64,000 nucleotides of DNA from a bacterium (lineage in GTDB: Bacteria > Vulcanimicrobiota > JABDET01). The first letter of the stretch is position 1; the number at the start of each line of letters is the position of its first letter. A program made the translations under genes and the position numbers. The stretch lies in NCBI GenBank assembly GCA_021800275.1, contig JAJYZB010000001.1, positions 248,001 through 312,000 of the forward strand, read 5' to 3'. The notes under the pieces are model-generated. The model saw only the letters and a list, made by a program, of their open reading frames with translations, did no database searches and was not told where the DNA came from. Below, piece after piece: positions 1 to 8,145 of the stretch.

Positions 1-1
1 C

Positions 2-3000
2 ACAGAACTGGTTCTCAATCATACATCGGATCAGCATCCCTGGTTTCAGAGAGCAAGACGCTCGAAACCAAACAGCTCTAAAAGAAATTATTATCTCTGG
101 AGTGATACCCCTGAAAAGTATAAAGATGCACGTATTATTTTTAAAGATTTTGAAATATCAAACTGGACCTGGGATCCTATTGCAAAAGCCTATTACTGGC
201 ACCGCTTTTACTCCCATCAACCGGATCTGAATTACGACAACCCCGCAGTCAAAAAAGAAATTTTAGATGTGGTGGATTTCTGGCTGGAAATGGGTGTTGA
301 TGGGCTCAGGTTGGATGCTGTTCCTTATCTCTTTAAAAGAGAAAATACAAACTGTGAAAACCTCCCTGAAACCCACCATTTTTTAAAAGAGCTGAGAAGC
401 CATATTGACCAAAAATTTCAAAATCGAATGCTGCTGGCAGAAGCTAATCAGTGGCCGGAAGATGCCCGAACCTATTTTGGTTCAGGGGATGAATGTCAGA
501 TGGCTTTCCATTTTCCTATTATGCCGCGTATGTTTATGGGGATTTATATGGAAGATCGAAATCCTTTGACCAGTATTCTCGCAGAAACTCCTGAAATTCC
601 AGACAATGCTCAGTGGTCTCTTTTTCTCCGAAACCATGATGAACTGACCTTAGAAATGGTCACAGATGAAGAACGTGATTACATGTACAAAACTTATGCT
701 CAAGACCCCCAGGCAAGACTCAACCTGGGGATTCGAAGACGTCTTGCCCCCCTTCTCGGAAACAATCGAAAAAAAATAGAACTGATCAACAGTCTTCTTT
801 TTTCACTGCCTGGAACTCCTGTGATTTATTATGGGGATGAAATTGGAATGGGGGATAATATTTACCTGGGGGATCGAAATGGGGTTCGCACTCCGATGCA
901 GTGGAACTCCGATAGAAATGCTGGATTTTCACAAGCTCATCCTCACAAGCTCATCCTGCCTGTGATCATTGATTCCGAATATCATTATGAAACAGTCAAC
1001 GTTGAGGCTCAGCAGCACAATCCCAGCTCTCTCCTGTGGTGGATGAAAAGAATGATAGCTCTTGTGAAGAGGTATAAAGCTTTTGGGAGAGGTTCTCTTG
1101 AGCTGCTTTTTCCGAAAAACAGAAAAATATTTGCATTTTTACGCCAGCATGAAAACGAAACCATTTTAATCACTGCCAATCTCTCACGATTCGTCCAGTA
1201 CACCGAGTTAAATCTCTCGAAATTTAAAGGATTAACTCCCATAGAACTTTTTGGAAGAACAAAATTTCCTCAGATCACCGATTCTCCTTATTTTTTAACC
1301 CTGGGTCCGCACACTTTTTACTGGTTTTCATTAGAGCCGTCAAACACTAACTCAGATCTGGATTCTGCTGAACCCAAATTTCGAAAAGAAAAACCCTTCC
1401 TTGAAACAAATGAAGATTGGGAGGTTCTGCTGAAAGATGAGAAATATAAACTAGAACCTCTACTCCCTGATTTTCTGCGCAAGAGAAAATGGTTTGAAGG
1501 GAAAGACAGAGAGATTAAAGAGGTAACCCTCCAAGATTATTTTCCTGTTCAAGATGAAGAAAACCGTTATTTTATTCTCTTGCTTCAAGTCGAGTACAGC
1601 GAAGGATCCAGCCAAATATACACGCTTCCACTGGGTTTTACGGGAGGTGAAAAAGGTGAAAAACTGAAATCTGAGGCTCCCCAGAGAATCTTAACAAATT
1701 TAATCATGACTCACGACGGGAAAGTTGAGCACGGAATTTTATACGACTGTCTGACAGACAAACGATTTTGTCGGATTTTTTTAGAATGGACAGCCAGAAA
1801 GAAGCAGGTTAAGGGAGCATCGGGAAAGGCTTCTTTTTTCAGTTTTAAAATATCCCAGCAGAGAAAAGAACAAGGACAGGACTCAGAACCTGTAATTTTG
1901 GCCTCAGAACAGAGCGCCAGCTCTGTGAAAGTCGGGAATGAGTGGGTCTTGAAATTGTTTCGCCGCGTTGAACAAGGAAACAATCCCGAGCTTGGGACAA
2001 GAAAGACGCTGCGAGAGAAAACTTCTTTCCATGCTTTCCCTCCCCTGGCAGGATATCTAAAATACCGAAAAAACTCGGGAGGCGAATTAACCCTGGCTGT
2101 GCTTCAGCCTTTTATTCCTAATCAAGGGGATACATGGGAATACACTCGAGATCAAATTGAACATACTTTTGAAAAAATTCTTACTCTTCCTTCTGAGATT
2201 AAACCTCCTTCATACCCTTCTGAAACTTTTCTGGATCTGGCAGCCATTGATCACTCCTGTTCTCCTCTTATTGAAGAGCTTTTCAATTCCTATGTTCCAA
2301 TAGCAGAAAGGCTCGGGAAAGAGTCTGCTGCTCTGCATGCGGCCCTTGCCTCCATTCAGGATGATCCCAGCTTTACTCCTGAACCATTCACTCCTTTTTA
2401 TCAAAGAGCCTTGTATCAATCTCTTAAAAATCAAATTTTAGAAGGACTTTCTGCGGTTCAAGGGCAGATAGGAAAAATCCCCTCAGAATTTCGAACTTTT
2501 GTTCCCCTCCTTTTAAATCAAGAAAAAAAAATTTTAAAGCTGTTCCAAATCCTTGTCAACCATAAAATTCTGGGGTATCGAATTCGGTGCCATGGGAACC
2601 TTAATCTAAAAAAACTGCTTTTTACAGGAGAGGATTTCTTTTTTCTTGGTTTTGAAGGAGAAACAGCTAAACCCTTAGGGGAAAGGATAATAAAACGTTC
2701 CCCTCTTCTAGATGCAGCCAGTATGATTTCTTCATTTCACGATGTGGTCTATGCCGCTTTATTTCGCCAGAAAGAACGAGGAGTTCCCCTAGAACAACTC
2801 TCTATCCTGGAAGACTGGGTGAGGATCTGGAGCCGCAGAGTCAGCACCGTATTTTTGAAATCTTATCAGAAATATTTGAAATCTTTCTCTTCGAATCCTT
2901 TCTTGATTCCAGAAGATTCAAAAGATATCAAAGATCTTATTCTGATTTACTGGGTGGAAAAAGCTTTTTACCGCCTGAGATATGCTTTCTCTACGCGCCC

Positions 3001-3061
3001 TCATGAGATTGAAATCCAGGCAGAAAGAGTTTTAAGGCTGATGGAACTCCTGCCCGACTGA
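2..3061 (+). CDS. treS: Trehalose synthase (TreS) fused to a maltokinase-like domain, 5' partial
   Basis: The frame is open from the window edge; the beginning of the gene lies outside. About 1019 residues are visible, against roughly 1100 for TreS-maltokinase fusions. The GH13 half, which interconverts maltose and trehalose, is intact: LVLNHTSDQHPWF opens the visible part, GLRLDAVPY carries the nucleophile Asp, LLAEANQWPEDA the acid/base Glu and RNHDELTLE the transition-state Asp. From about nt 1460 the maltokinase N-cap appears (FLRKRKWFEGK), then VLKLFRRVEQGNNPE and LQPFIPNQGDTWEYT. The kinase half is odd. The catalytic loop reads HGN (2591-2599) where the family has HGD, the metal-binding DFEGE reads GFEGE (2648-2662), and the Glu in NPDLEIG is Gly (NPELGT). 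I infer an active isomerase and an inactive or repurposed kinase half. The domain identity is secure. Confidence 0.93.
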   Translation, partial: TELVLNHTSDQHPWFQRARRSKPNSSKRNYYLWSDTPEKYKDARIIFKDFEISNWTWDPIAKAYYWHRFYSHQPDLNYDNPAVKKEILDVVDFWLEMGVDGLRLDAVPYLFKRENTNCENLPETHHFLKELRSHIDQKFQNRMLLAEANQWPEDARTYFGSGDECQMAFHFPIMPRMFMGIYMEDRNPLTSILAETPEIPDNAQWSLFLRNHDELTLEMVTDEERDYMYKTYAQDPQARLNLGIRRRLAPLLGNNRKKIELINSLLFSLPGTPVIYYGDEIGMGDNIYLGDRNGVRTPMQWNSDRNAGFSQAHPHKLILPVIIDSEYHYETVNVEAQQHNPSSLLWWMKRMIALVKRYKAFGRGSLELLFPKNRKIFAFLRQHENETILITANLSRFVQYTELNLSKFKGLTPIELFGRTKFPQITDSPYFLTLGPHTFYWFSLEPSNTNSDLDSAEPKFRKEKPFLETNEDWEVLLKDEKYKLEPLLPDFLRKRKWFEGKDREIKEVTLQDYFPVQDEENRYFILLLQVEYSEGSSQIYTLPLGFTGGEKGEKLKSEAPQRILTNLIMTHDGKVEHGILYDCLTDKRFCRIFLEWTARKKQVKGASGKASFFSFKISQQRKEQGQDSEPVILASEQSASSVKVGNEWVLKLFRRVEQGNNPELGTRKTLREKTSFHAFPPLAGYLKYRKNSGGELTLAVLQPFIPNQGDTWEYTRDQIEHTFEKILTLPSEIKPPSYPSETFLDLAAIDHSCSPLIEELFNSYVPIAERLGKESAALHAALASIQDDPSFTPEPFTPFYQRALYQSLKNQILEGLSAVQGQIGKIPSEFRTFVPLLLNQEKKILKLFQILVNHKILGYRIRCHGNLNLKKLLFTGEDFFFLGFEGETAKPLGERIIKRSPLLDAASMISSFHDVVYAALFRQKERGVPLEQLSILEDWVRIWSRRVSTVFLKSYQKYLKSFSSNPFLIPEDSKDIKDLILIYWVEKAFYRLRYAFSTRPHEIEIQAERVLRLMELLPD

Positions 3062-3095
3062 ATGAGATGTCACAGCAGTCCTATCTTAATTTTTG

Positions 3096-4304
3096 TCAGC
3101 GCCTGATCTCAGGAAGTTCCAGAGCTCTCCATAAATACCAGGCTGCAGTGGTGCGGTGCGGCTTCCACTTTTCTCCATGAGCAGCAAGTTCTTTTGGAGT
3201 CGGAAGTTTTTCCCTGCTGTAAGTCCGAGCAAATCCTTTCCTGACGCCATAATCAGCTGCAGGCAGTACATCTGGACGTCCCAGATTAAAGATTAAAAAC
3301 ATCTCAACAGTCCACTGTCCAATTCCTCGAATCTTGATCATGCATTGAATTAAATCTAAATCAGCCATTTTATTTGCTACTTGTAAGGTAGGAACAACTC
3401 CTTCCAGGGTTTTAACCGCCAGATCCCTTATTGCCAAAGCCTTATTTCGAGAAATACCGGCAGAACGAAGTTTTTCTTCAGGGAGCTCCAGCAATTCTTC
3501 AGGGGACGGGAAACCCTGGTGAGGGAACAAAAGTTTCAGTCTGCCAAGAATGGTTTGAGCTGCTTTTGCGGTTAACTGCTGATAAAGAATCGCTTCTAAA
3601 AATGCATGAAAAGGATCCTGGGATAGATCAGGTTTTAACCTGCAGGGTCCGACTTTTTGAATTAAATCTCCTAGTTTTGGATCCGCTTCAGTCAAAAATT
3701 CAAGAGCCCTCGTGCTGCCAGGCAGCTTCTCTGATTTTGAATTCTTAATCCTGGAGCCTCTGCCGCTGGGCTTTATACTTTGAAATAAATTGACCCCTTC
3801 TCGTTTTAAAAGCTCTTCTTTTGTTTTTAAAGCCCCATACGCGGAAAAACCTCCAGGATTGCCATCTGCTCCAATAACCCGATGACAGGGGATAATAAGG
3901 GGAATCGGATTTCTGGACAGAGCATTCCCAACAGCTCGAGCAGCCCGTGGAGATTGAATCACTGCAGCGATTTCTCCATAAGTTTTCACTTCACCGTGAG
4001 GAATCGTTCTAGCAGCTTGGTAAACTCTTTTGTGAAATTCAGGAACCCCATTCAAATCCAGCTGCACTTGAGAAAAATCCGCTTTTCTGCCTTCTAAAAG
4101 CGCTTGTATTTCTTTAACTGCTCTTTTAACCGAGTTAGGGAGAGAATTCTTTTCAACGAAAACAACGTCATCCTTTTTCCCAATTAAATGCCGTTTTGTC
4201 TCTTCAGGAGTTCTTTCAGGAAGCTGAAGAACAGTTATCCCTTTTTCGCTCCAGGAGATCCCGCAGATTCCTATAGGAGTTTTAAAAAGAGCATAGGAAT
4301 TCAT
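3096..4304 (-). CDS. Methylated-DNA--cysteine methyltransferase fused to an AlkA-type 3-methyladenine DNA glycosylase
   Basis: This 402-residue two-domain DNA repair protein has an Ogt/MGMT domain at residues 1-165. It carries the alkyl-acceptor motif IIPCHRVIG, the preceding Asn-hinge segment GNALSRNPIP and GGFSAYGALKTKEELLKREG. A basic Ser/Lys-rich linker (about 172-200) joins it to an HhH-GPD glycosylase (about 206-402), with the helix-hairpin-helix IRGIGQWTVEMFLIF and the catalytic Asp in LPAADYGVRKGF. It should remove O6-alkylguanine by suicide transfer and excise N-alkylated purines. Ada combines alkyl transfer with transcription control, but here the partner is a glycosylase and there is no AraC domain. 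It lies 29 nt after a small ORF at the end of the minus-strand pyrimidine operon and converges with treS. Domain calls are firm; how it is regulated cannot be seen. Confidence 0.92.
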   Translation of the reverse strand: MNSYALFKTPIGICGISWSEKGITVLQLPERTPEETKRHLIGKKDDVVFVEKNSLPNSVKRAVKEIQALLEGRKADFSQVQLDLNGVPEFHKRVYQAARTIPHGEVKTYGEIAAVIQSPRAARAVGNALSRNPIPLIIPCHRVIGADGNPGGFSAYGALKTKEELLKREGVNLFQSIKPSGRGSRIKNSKSEKLPGSTRALEFLTEADPKLGDLIQKVGPCRLKPDLSQDPFHAFLEAILYQQLTAKAAQTILGRLKLLFPHQGFPSPEELLELPEEKLRSAGISRNKALAIRDLAVKTLEGVVPTLQVANKMADLDLIQCMIKIRGIGQWTVEMFLIFNLGRPDVLPAADYGVRKGFARTYSREKLPTPKELAAHGEKWKPHRTTAAWYLWRALELPEIRR

Positions 4305-4333
4305 GGCTGGGACATCAAACCGAATTGTTCTTA

Positions 4334-4450
4334 TTAAGCGACCTTGCCATGCCCCATTTTCTTTCGATACCGGTTTAATCGCTCCTCAGCCATTTTTTCA
4401 TAATCTCCCTTAGCAAACAGTTTGTGATATTTGCTGGGATTACTAGTCAC
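4334..4450 (-). CDS. Putative 38-residue protein overlapping the end of preA
   Basis: A short frame starts with GTG inside the preA stop codon (GTGA overlap, 4450-4447) and ends at TAA 29 nt before the Ogt-AlkA start. The product is very polar and helical-looking, rich in Lys, Arg and Glu, beginning VTSNPSKYHKLFAKGDYEK and ending KKMGHGKVA. I recognise no family. The four-base overlap is typical of translationally coupled genes, and the frame fills what would otherwise be a 140-nt hole in a compact operon. It could be chance; an alignment across relatives would decide. Confidence 0.45.
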   Translation of the reverse strand: MTSNPSKYHKLFAKGDYEKMAEERLNRYRKKMGHGKVA

Positions 4451-5694
4451 GACACAGCCGTTTTTTGATACTCTCTCCAGGTTAAATACGGCTTCCCTAA
4501 ATCTATCTCTTTCATGGTAATACAGTCTTCAACAGGGCAAACCAGACTGCACAAATTACAGCCAATACAGGCTTCTTGATCCACATAAGGAACTCGAGTT
4601 CCATTTTGAGAAGTATGAATGCACTGATGTCCACCTGCATCACAAGCAGCCACACAAAGCTGACATTCAATGCACTTCTTAGGATTAATTTCAGCTTTGA
4701 CTCTGTAATTTAAGTTCAAATCCCCCCATTCCACATAATTCTTAACTGCTTTACCACGAAACTCTTCAATGGTTTTGAATCCTTTTGAATCCATGTAATC
4801 ACTTAACCCCTGGTTTAACTCTTCCACGATTCTAAATCCATAATGCATGGCAGCTGTGCAGACCTGGAGGCTGGCTGCGCCAAGAAGAATAAATTCAACC
4901 GCATCTCTCCAGGTTTGTATCCCTCCAATGCCTGAAATTAAAGTTTTCCATCCAGGCATCCGAGATAAAGCGCCTACCATGTGTAAAGCAATGGGTTTAA
5001 CTGCAGGTCCGCAGTATCCTCCATTGGTTCCTTTCCCTCCGACAGAAGGCACAGGGGAAAAACTGTCCACATCAATTCCAATGATACTTTTAATTGTATT
5101 AATTAAAGAAACTCCATGTGCCCCTATTTCTTGAGCAGCCATTCCTGGTTCTCGGATATCAGATATATTGGGAGTTAATTTAACTAAAACAGGAACAGTG
5201 GAATACTCTAACACCCAGCTTGTCACTTCTTTTAAAACTTTGGGTTCCTGCCCAACTGCTGAACCCATCCCTCTTTCACACATTCCATGAGGGCAGCCAA
5301 AATTTAACTCCAATCCATCGGCTCCTGAGTCAATAGCCCGCTTCACATGTTCTTTCCATTCTTGTTTGGTTTCAAACATAAGAGAAACAAGGAGCGCGTT
5401 TTTAGGGTATTTTTTCTTAACCTGATAAATTTCTTTGTAATTTTCCTCATAAGAGCGGTCCGTGATCAATTCATTGTTATTCAATCCAACCAGACGATTC
5501 CCGTGATAGGTTAATCCTCCATAGCGGGAGTAAACATTCACAATCGGAATTCCAACGGTTTTCCAGACTGCTCCTCCCCATCCTAAATCAAAGGCTTTCA
5601 TGACTTGATAAGCAGTATTAGTCAAAGGACCGCTTGCCAGCCAGAATGGGTTTGGAGATTTTATCCCCGCGAAATTAATGCTGATGTCTGCCAT
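4447..5694 (-). CDS. preA: NAD-dependent dihydropyrimidine dehydrogenase, subunit PreA
   Basis: This 415-residue protein has a dihydroorotate dehydrogenase-like FMN barrel (about 1-320; ELNFGCPHGMCERGMG, AKxTPNI-type VKLTPNISDI, SGIGGIQTWRDAVEFILLGA). Two C-terminal [4Fe-4S] ferredoxin motifs follow (CIECQLCVAACDAGGHQC and CIGCNLCSLVCPVEDC). With PreT it reduces uracil or thymine to the 5,6-dihydro base, the first step of reductive pyrimidine breakdown, in the cytoplasm. The active-site loop reads GSAVGQ; as I recall the mammalian enzyme, its general-acid Cys sits in this loop, so the bacterial proton donor may differ. The gene lies 12 nt downstream of the methyltransferase and in the same run as preT and hydA, which supports the assignment. 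Confidence 0.93.
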   Translation of the reverse strand: MADISINFAGIKSPNPFWLASGPLTNTAYQVMKAFDLGWGGAVWKTVGIPIVNVYSRYGGLTYHGNRLVGLNNNELITDRSYEENYKEIYQVKKKYPKNALLVSLMFETKQEWKEHVKRAIDSGADGLELNFGCPHGMCERGMGSAVGQEPKVLKEVTSWVLEYSTVPVLVKLTPNISDIREPGMAAQEIGAHGVSLINTIKSIIGIDVDSFSPVPSVGGKGTNGGYCGPAVKPIALHMVGALSRMPGWKTLISGIGGIQTWRDAVEFILLGAASLQVCTAAMHYGFRIVEELNQGLSDYMDSKGFKTIEEFRGKAVKNYVEWGDLNLNYRVKAEINPKKCIECQLCVAACDAGGHQCIHTSQNGTRVPYVDQEACIGCNLCSLVCPVEDCITMKEIDLGKPYLTWREYQKTAVS

Positions 5695-5706
5695 AAATCA
5701 TCCTCC

Positions 5707-6744
5707 TCAAGGTTTTTCCCCAACAATCACTCCATTCCGAATCGGAGCAGCAATGGGAAAGCGAACTAGATTTTGAAATCCCGCTTCTGTTAAAAATGTC
5801 TCGTGTTCATTCCATGTGTAAACGGCCCCCTGTGTGTCAACCGCAGTGGACAAAGACACAAAAGAAAGATCCAGAGGTTCGCACTCATTATCATTCAGCA
5901 TCGTGCCTATGACCATGATCTTGCCTCCTGACGTCAGAGCTTGCCAACACTTTTTAAGAATGATCTCATTCTGCTCAGGACTCCACAAGTTGACAATCGC
6001 AGATAAAAGAATTAGATCAAAGCCTGAAGGAAGTTCATCTTTAAAGAAATCTCCAGGGGATAAAACAATACGAGCCTCTGCGCCCGCTTCTCGAATAAAT
6101 TTTTTTGCAACTTCGCAAATTCCAGGAAGATCAAAAAGGGTAAATTTCAGATGAGGAAAGCTTTTTGCCAGTTCAATGGATAAAGAACCTGATCCTCCTC
6201 CCACATCTAAAACAGACTGTCTGTCAGACAGATCGACAGCCTGGAGGAGGAGTGGAGCAGTTAAACTGGACAAAACATGGAACATTTGGAAAAACTCAAG
6301 ACTTAATTCCATGTTTTTAGAATAATGATCAAAAACAGATTCAGTTCCTTTGAGATTTCTGCTGGAGCCGTTCTTCAGCTCTTCTGTTAAGGAGTCTGCA
6401 TGTTGAAACAAACGTTTAATTTCAAATAAAAGATATCCTCCGAAATAATAGGGCTTCCCTTTTACCAAATAGGTTTCTGAAAGAGGGGTGTTCTGGTAAA
6501 AATCCCCTGTCCATTCTATCAGACCTGCAGAGGCGCAGGCATTTAAAAACGCCCGCGCAGACCGTCTGGGCATCTTTAATTTTTCGCTCAGATCTCCTAA
6601 ACTCAGCGGTTTTGATGAAAGCAGATCAAAGAGATGCTGCTCTAAAGCAGATTTTAAAACTCCTGAAACCCAAAAAGAGTTCGCAAGAAAAGTTAATGGA
6701 GCAGCAGAATAAACTGCATTAGGTTCTAGTAGAGAAGCGCCCAT
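5707..6744 (-). CDS. SAM-dependent methyltransferase of the two-domain O-methyltransferase family
   Basis: This 345-residue protein has an N-terminal winged-helix dimerisation domain (about 25-90, LFDLLSSKPLSLGDLSEKL) and a Rossmann methyltransferase domain with the SAM motif VLDVGGGSGSLSIELA (about 165). It resembles hydroxyneurosporene, acetylserotonin or plant-type small-molecule O-methyltransferases. The place of the catalytic His in the family motif LHDW is taken by Asn in IVNLWSPEQ (codon 5989-5991), so ordinary phenol O-methylation by base catalysis is doubtful. Its ATG follows the preT stop codon directly (TAG then ATG) and preA begins 12 nt after its end, so it is almost certainly co-translated with both. 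The substrate is unknown; a pyrimidine-derived or other small molecule is only a guess from context. Confidence 0.85.
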   Translation of the reverse strand: MGASLLEPNAVYSAAPLTFLANSFWVSGVLKSALEQHLFDLLSSKPLSLGDLSEKLKMPRRSARAFLNACASAGLIEWTGDFYQNTPLSETYLVKGKPYYFGGYLLFEIKRLFQHADSLTEELKNGSSRNLKGTESVFDHYSKNMELSLEFFQMFHVLSSLTAPLLLQAVDLSDRQSVLDVGGGSGSLSIELAKSFPHLKFTLFDLPGICEVAKKFIREAGAEARIVLSPGDFFKDELPSGFDLILLSAIVNLWSPEQNEIILKKCWQALTSGGKIMVIGTMLNDNECEPLDLSFVSLSTAVDTQGAVYTWNEHETFLTEAGFQNLVRFPIAAPIRNGVIVGEKP

Positions 6745-8079
6745 CTATTTCCCTTTCAAAAGCGACTGATGCATGGCTTTAGCCGCTTTTTTCCCATCTG
6801 CTACTGAGTTGACGACTTCTTCTCCTCCAGAAACACAGTCTCCAGCAGCATAATATTTAGGATTGTCAGTCTGGAAAGTTTCGGGATGAACTTTAATTAA
6901 TCCATTTTCTATTTTTAAATTTTTAATTTGCGAAAACAGTCCACTTAATTTCTCTTGTCCTGCAGCTTTTAAAACGAAATCACAGAGAAAATTAAACTCA
7001 GATCCAGATACCACTGACAGCCTGCCGTCCTCCCCTTTTGTTTTAACCAGCTTTATTCCTGTAACTCTGCCTCCTGAGCCTAAAATTTCGAGAGGAGTTG
7101 TTTGAAACAGAAATTCAACCCCCTCCTGGGCAGCTCGATCTTTTTCATGTTTATATCCCGACATCTCACGTTCAGTTCTGCGATAAATTAAAGTAACTTT
7201 AGGAACTTTTAATTTCTTCAATTCTCTTACCGCATCAATCGCAGTATTGCCTCCACCTATGACAGCAGCGCTCTGAATAGAACCAGGGTTAAATGAGTTA
7301 TTCCGTTTTATGTTTTCAATCCATTCCACAACTCCCATGCACCCTGTTAAATCCTCTCCAGGAATTTTAAGAAGAGAATCTTGTCCCAATCCAATGCCAA
7401 CAAAAATCAGATCGTATTGTTTTTCAAGTTCAGAGAGGGCAAAATCTTTCCCAATCGTTATACCTGTTTTTATCTCAATCCCGATTCTTTGAATAAAAGC
7501 GATCTCTTTTAAAGCAGCGTCTGAAAATAATTTATAGGGCGCAACAGCTGTAGAATCAAGCCCTCCTGGAATTCTGCGAGACTCATAAACCACAACTTCA
7601 TGTCCAAGCCGAGCTAATTCTGCGGCGCAGGATAATCCTGCTGGACCTGATCCAATAATCGCCGCTTTTTTTCCTGTAGAATTCCCTTTTGAGAAAAAAT
7701 TAATTCCTTTGGCATAGGCATTCTCAACTGCATACCGCTGCAGTCTGCCAATATGAATGGCTTCTTTCCCTTCTTTATTCATGACACAGGCGCCTTCACA
7801 CAGCACTTCAACAGGACAGGCATGAGCGCAGGATAGCCCCATAATATTAGCAGAAAGGATTGTTTTTGCAGAGCCATTCAAATTTTCCGTCATGATCTGA
7901 CGGATGAAAAGTGGAACATTAATATGGGTAGGACATGCCTGCATACATGGAGCATCAGAACAAAATAAACAGCGGCTGGCTTCAGAAACCGCCTGATCCT
8001 TATTAAAAAGAGGCTTGGATTCCTCAAATAAAAGCTCTGTTCTCGGACATTCCAATTTTTCAACAAAAGAAACACTCAT
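6745..8079 (-). CDS. preT: NAD-dependent dihydropyrimidine dehydrogenase, subunit PreT
   Basis: This 444-residue GltD-like flavoprotein has N-terminal Fe-S ligands in CLFCSDAPCMQACPTHI and CAHACPVEVLCEGACV (first 110 residues). The FAD-binding motif IIGSGPAGLSCAAEL lies near 140 and the NAD(P)-binding motif VIGGGNTAIDAVRELK near 270. It takes electrons from NADH and passes them to PreA for pyrimidine reduction. The start is preceded by AAGGAG at good spacing. It sits 66 nt downstream of hydA and directly abuts the methyltransferase. Length and motif order match PreT. Glutamate synthase small subunit is the alternative, but the preA neighbour argues against it. Confidence 0.92.
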   Translation of the reverse strand: MSVSFVEKLECPRTELLFEESKPLFNKDQAVSEASRCLFCSDAPCMQACPTHINVPLFIRQIMTENLNGSAKTILSANIMGLSCAHACPVEVLCEGACVMNKEGKEAIHIGRLQRYAVENAYAKGINFFSKGNSTGKKAAIIGSGPAGLSCAAELARLGHEVVVYESRRIPGGLDSTAVAPYKLFSDAALKEIAFIQRIGIEIKTGITIGKDFALSELEKQYDLIFVGIGLGQDSLLKIPGEDLTGCMGVVEWIENIKRNNSFNPGSIQSAAVIGGGNTAIDAVRELKKLKVPKVTLIYRRTEREMSGYKHEKDRAAQEGVEFLFQTTPLEILGSGGRVTGIKLVKTKGEDGRLSVVSGSEFNFLCDFVLKAAGQEKLSGLFSQIKNLKIENGLIKVHPETFQTDNPKYYAAGDCVSGGEEVVNSVADGKKAAKAMHQSLLKGK

Positions 8080-8145
8080 GATTTTCTCCTTTATAAAACA
8101 ATATCAGCCCATTTAATTCCCGAACTTTTCACCTGTATCTGATCC

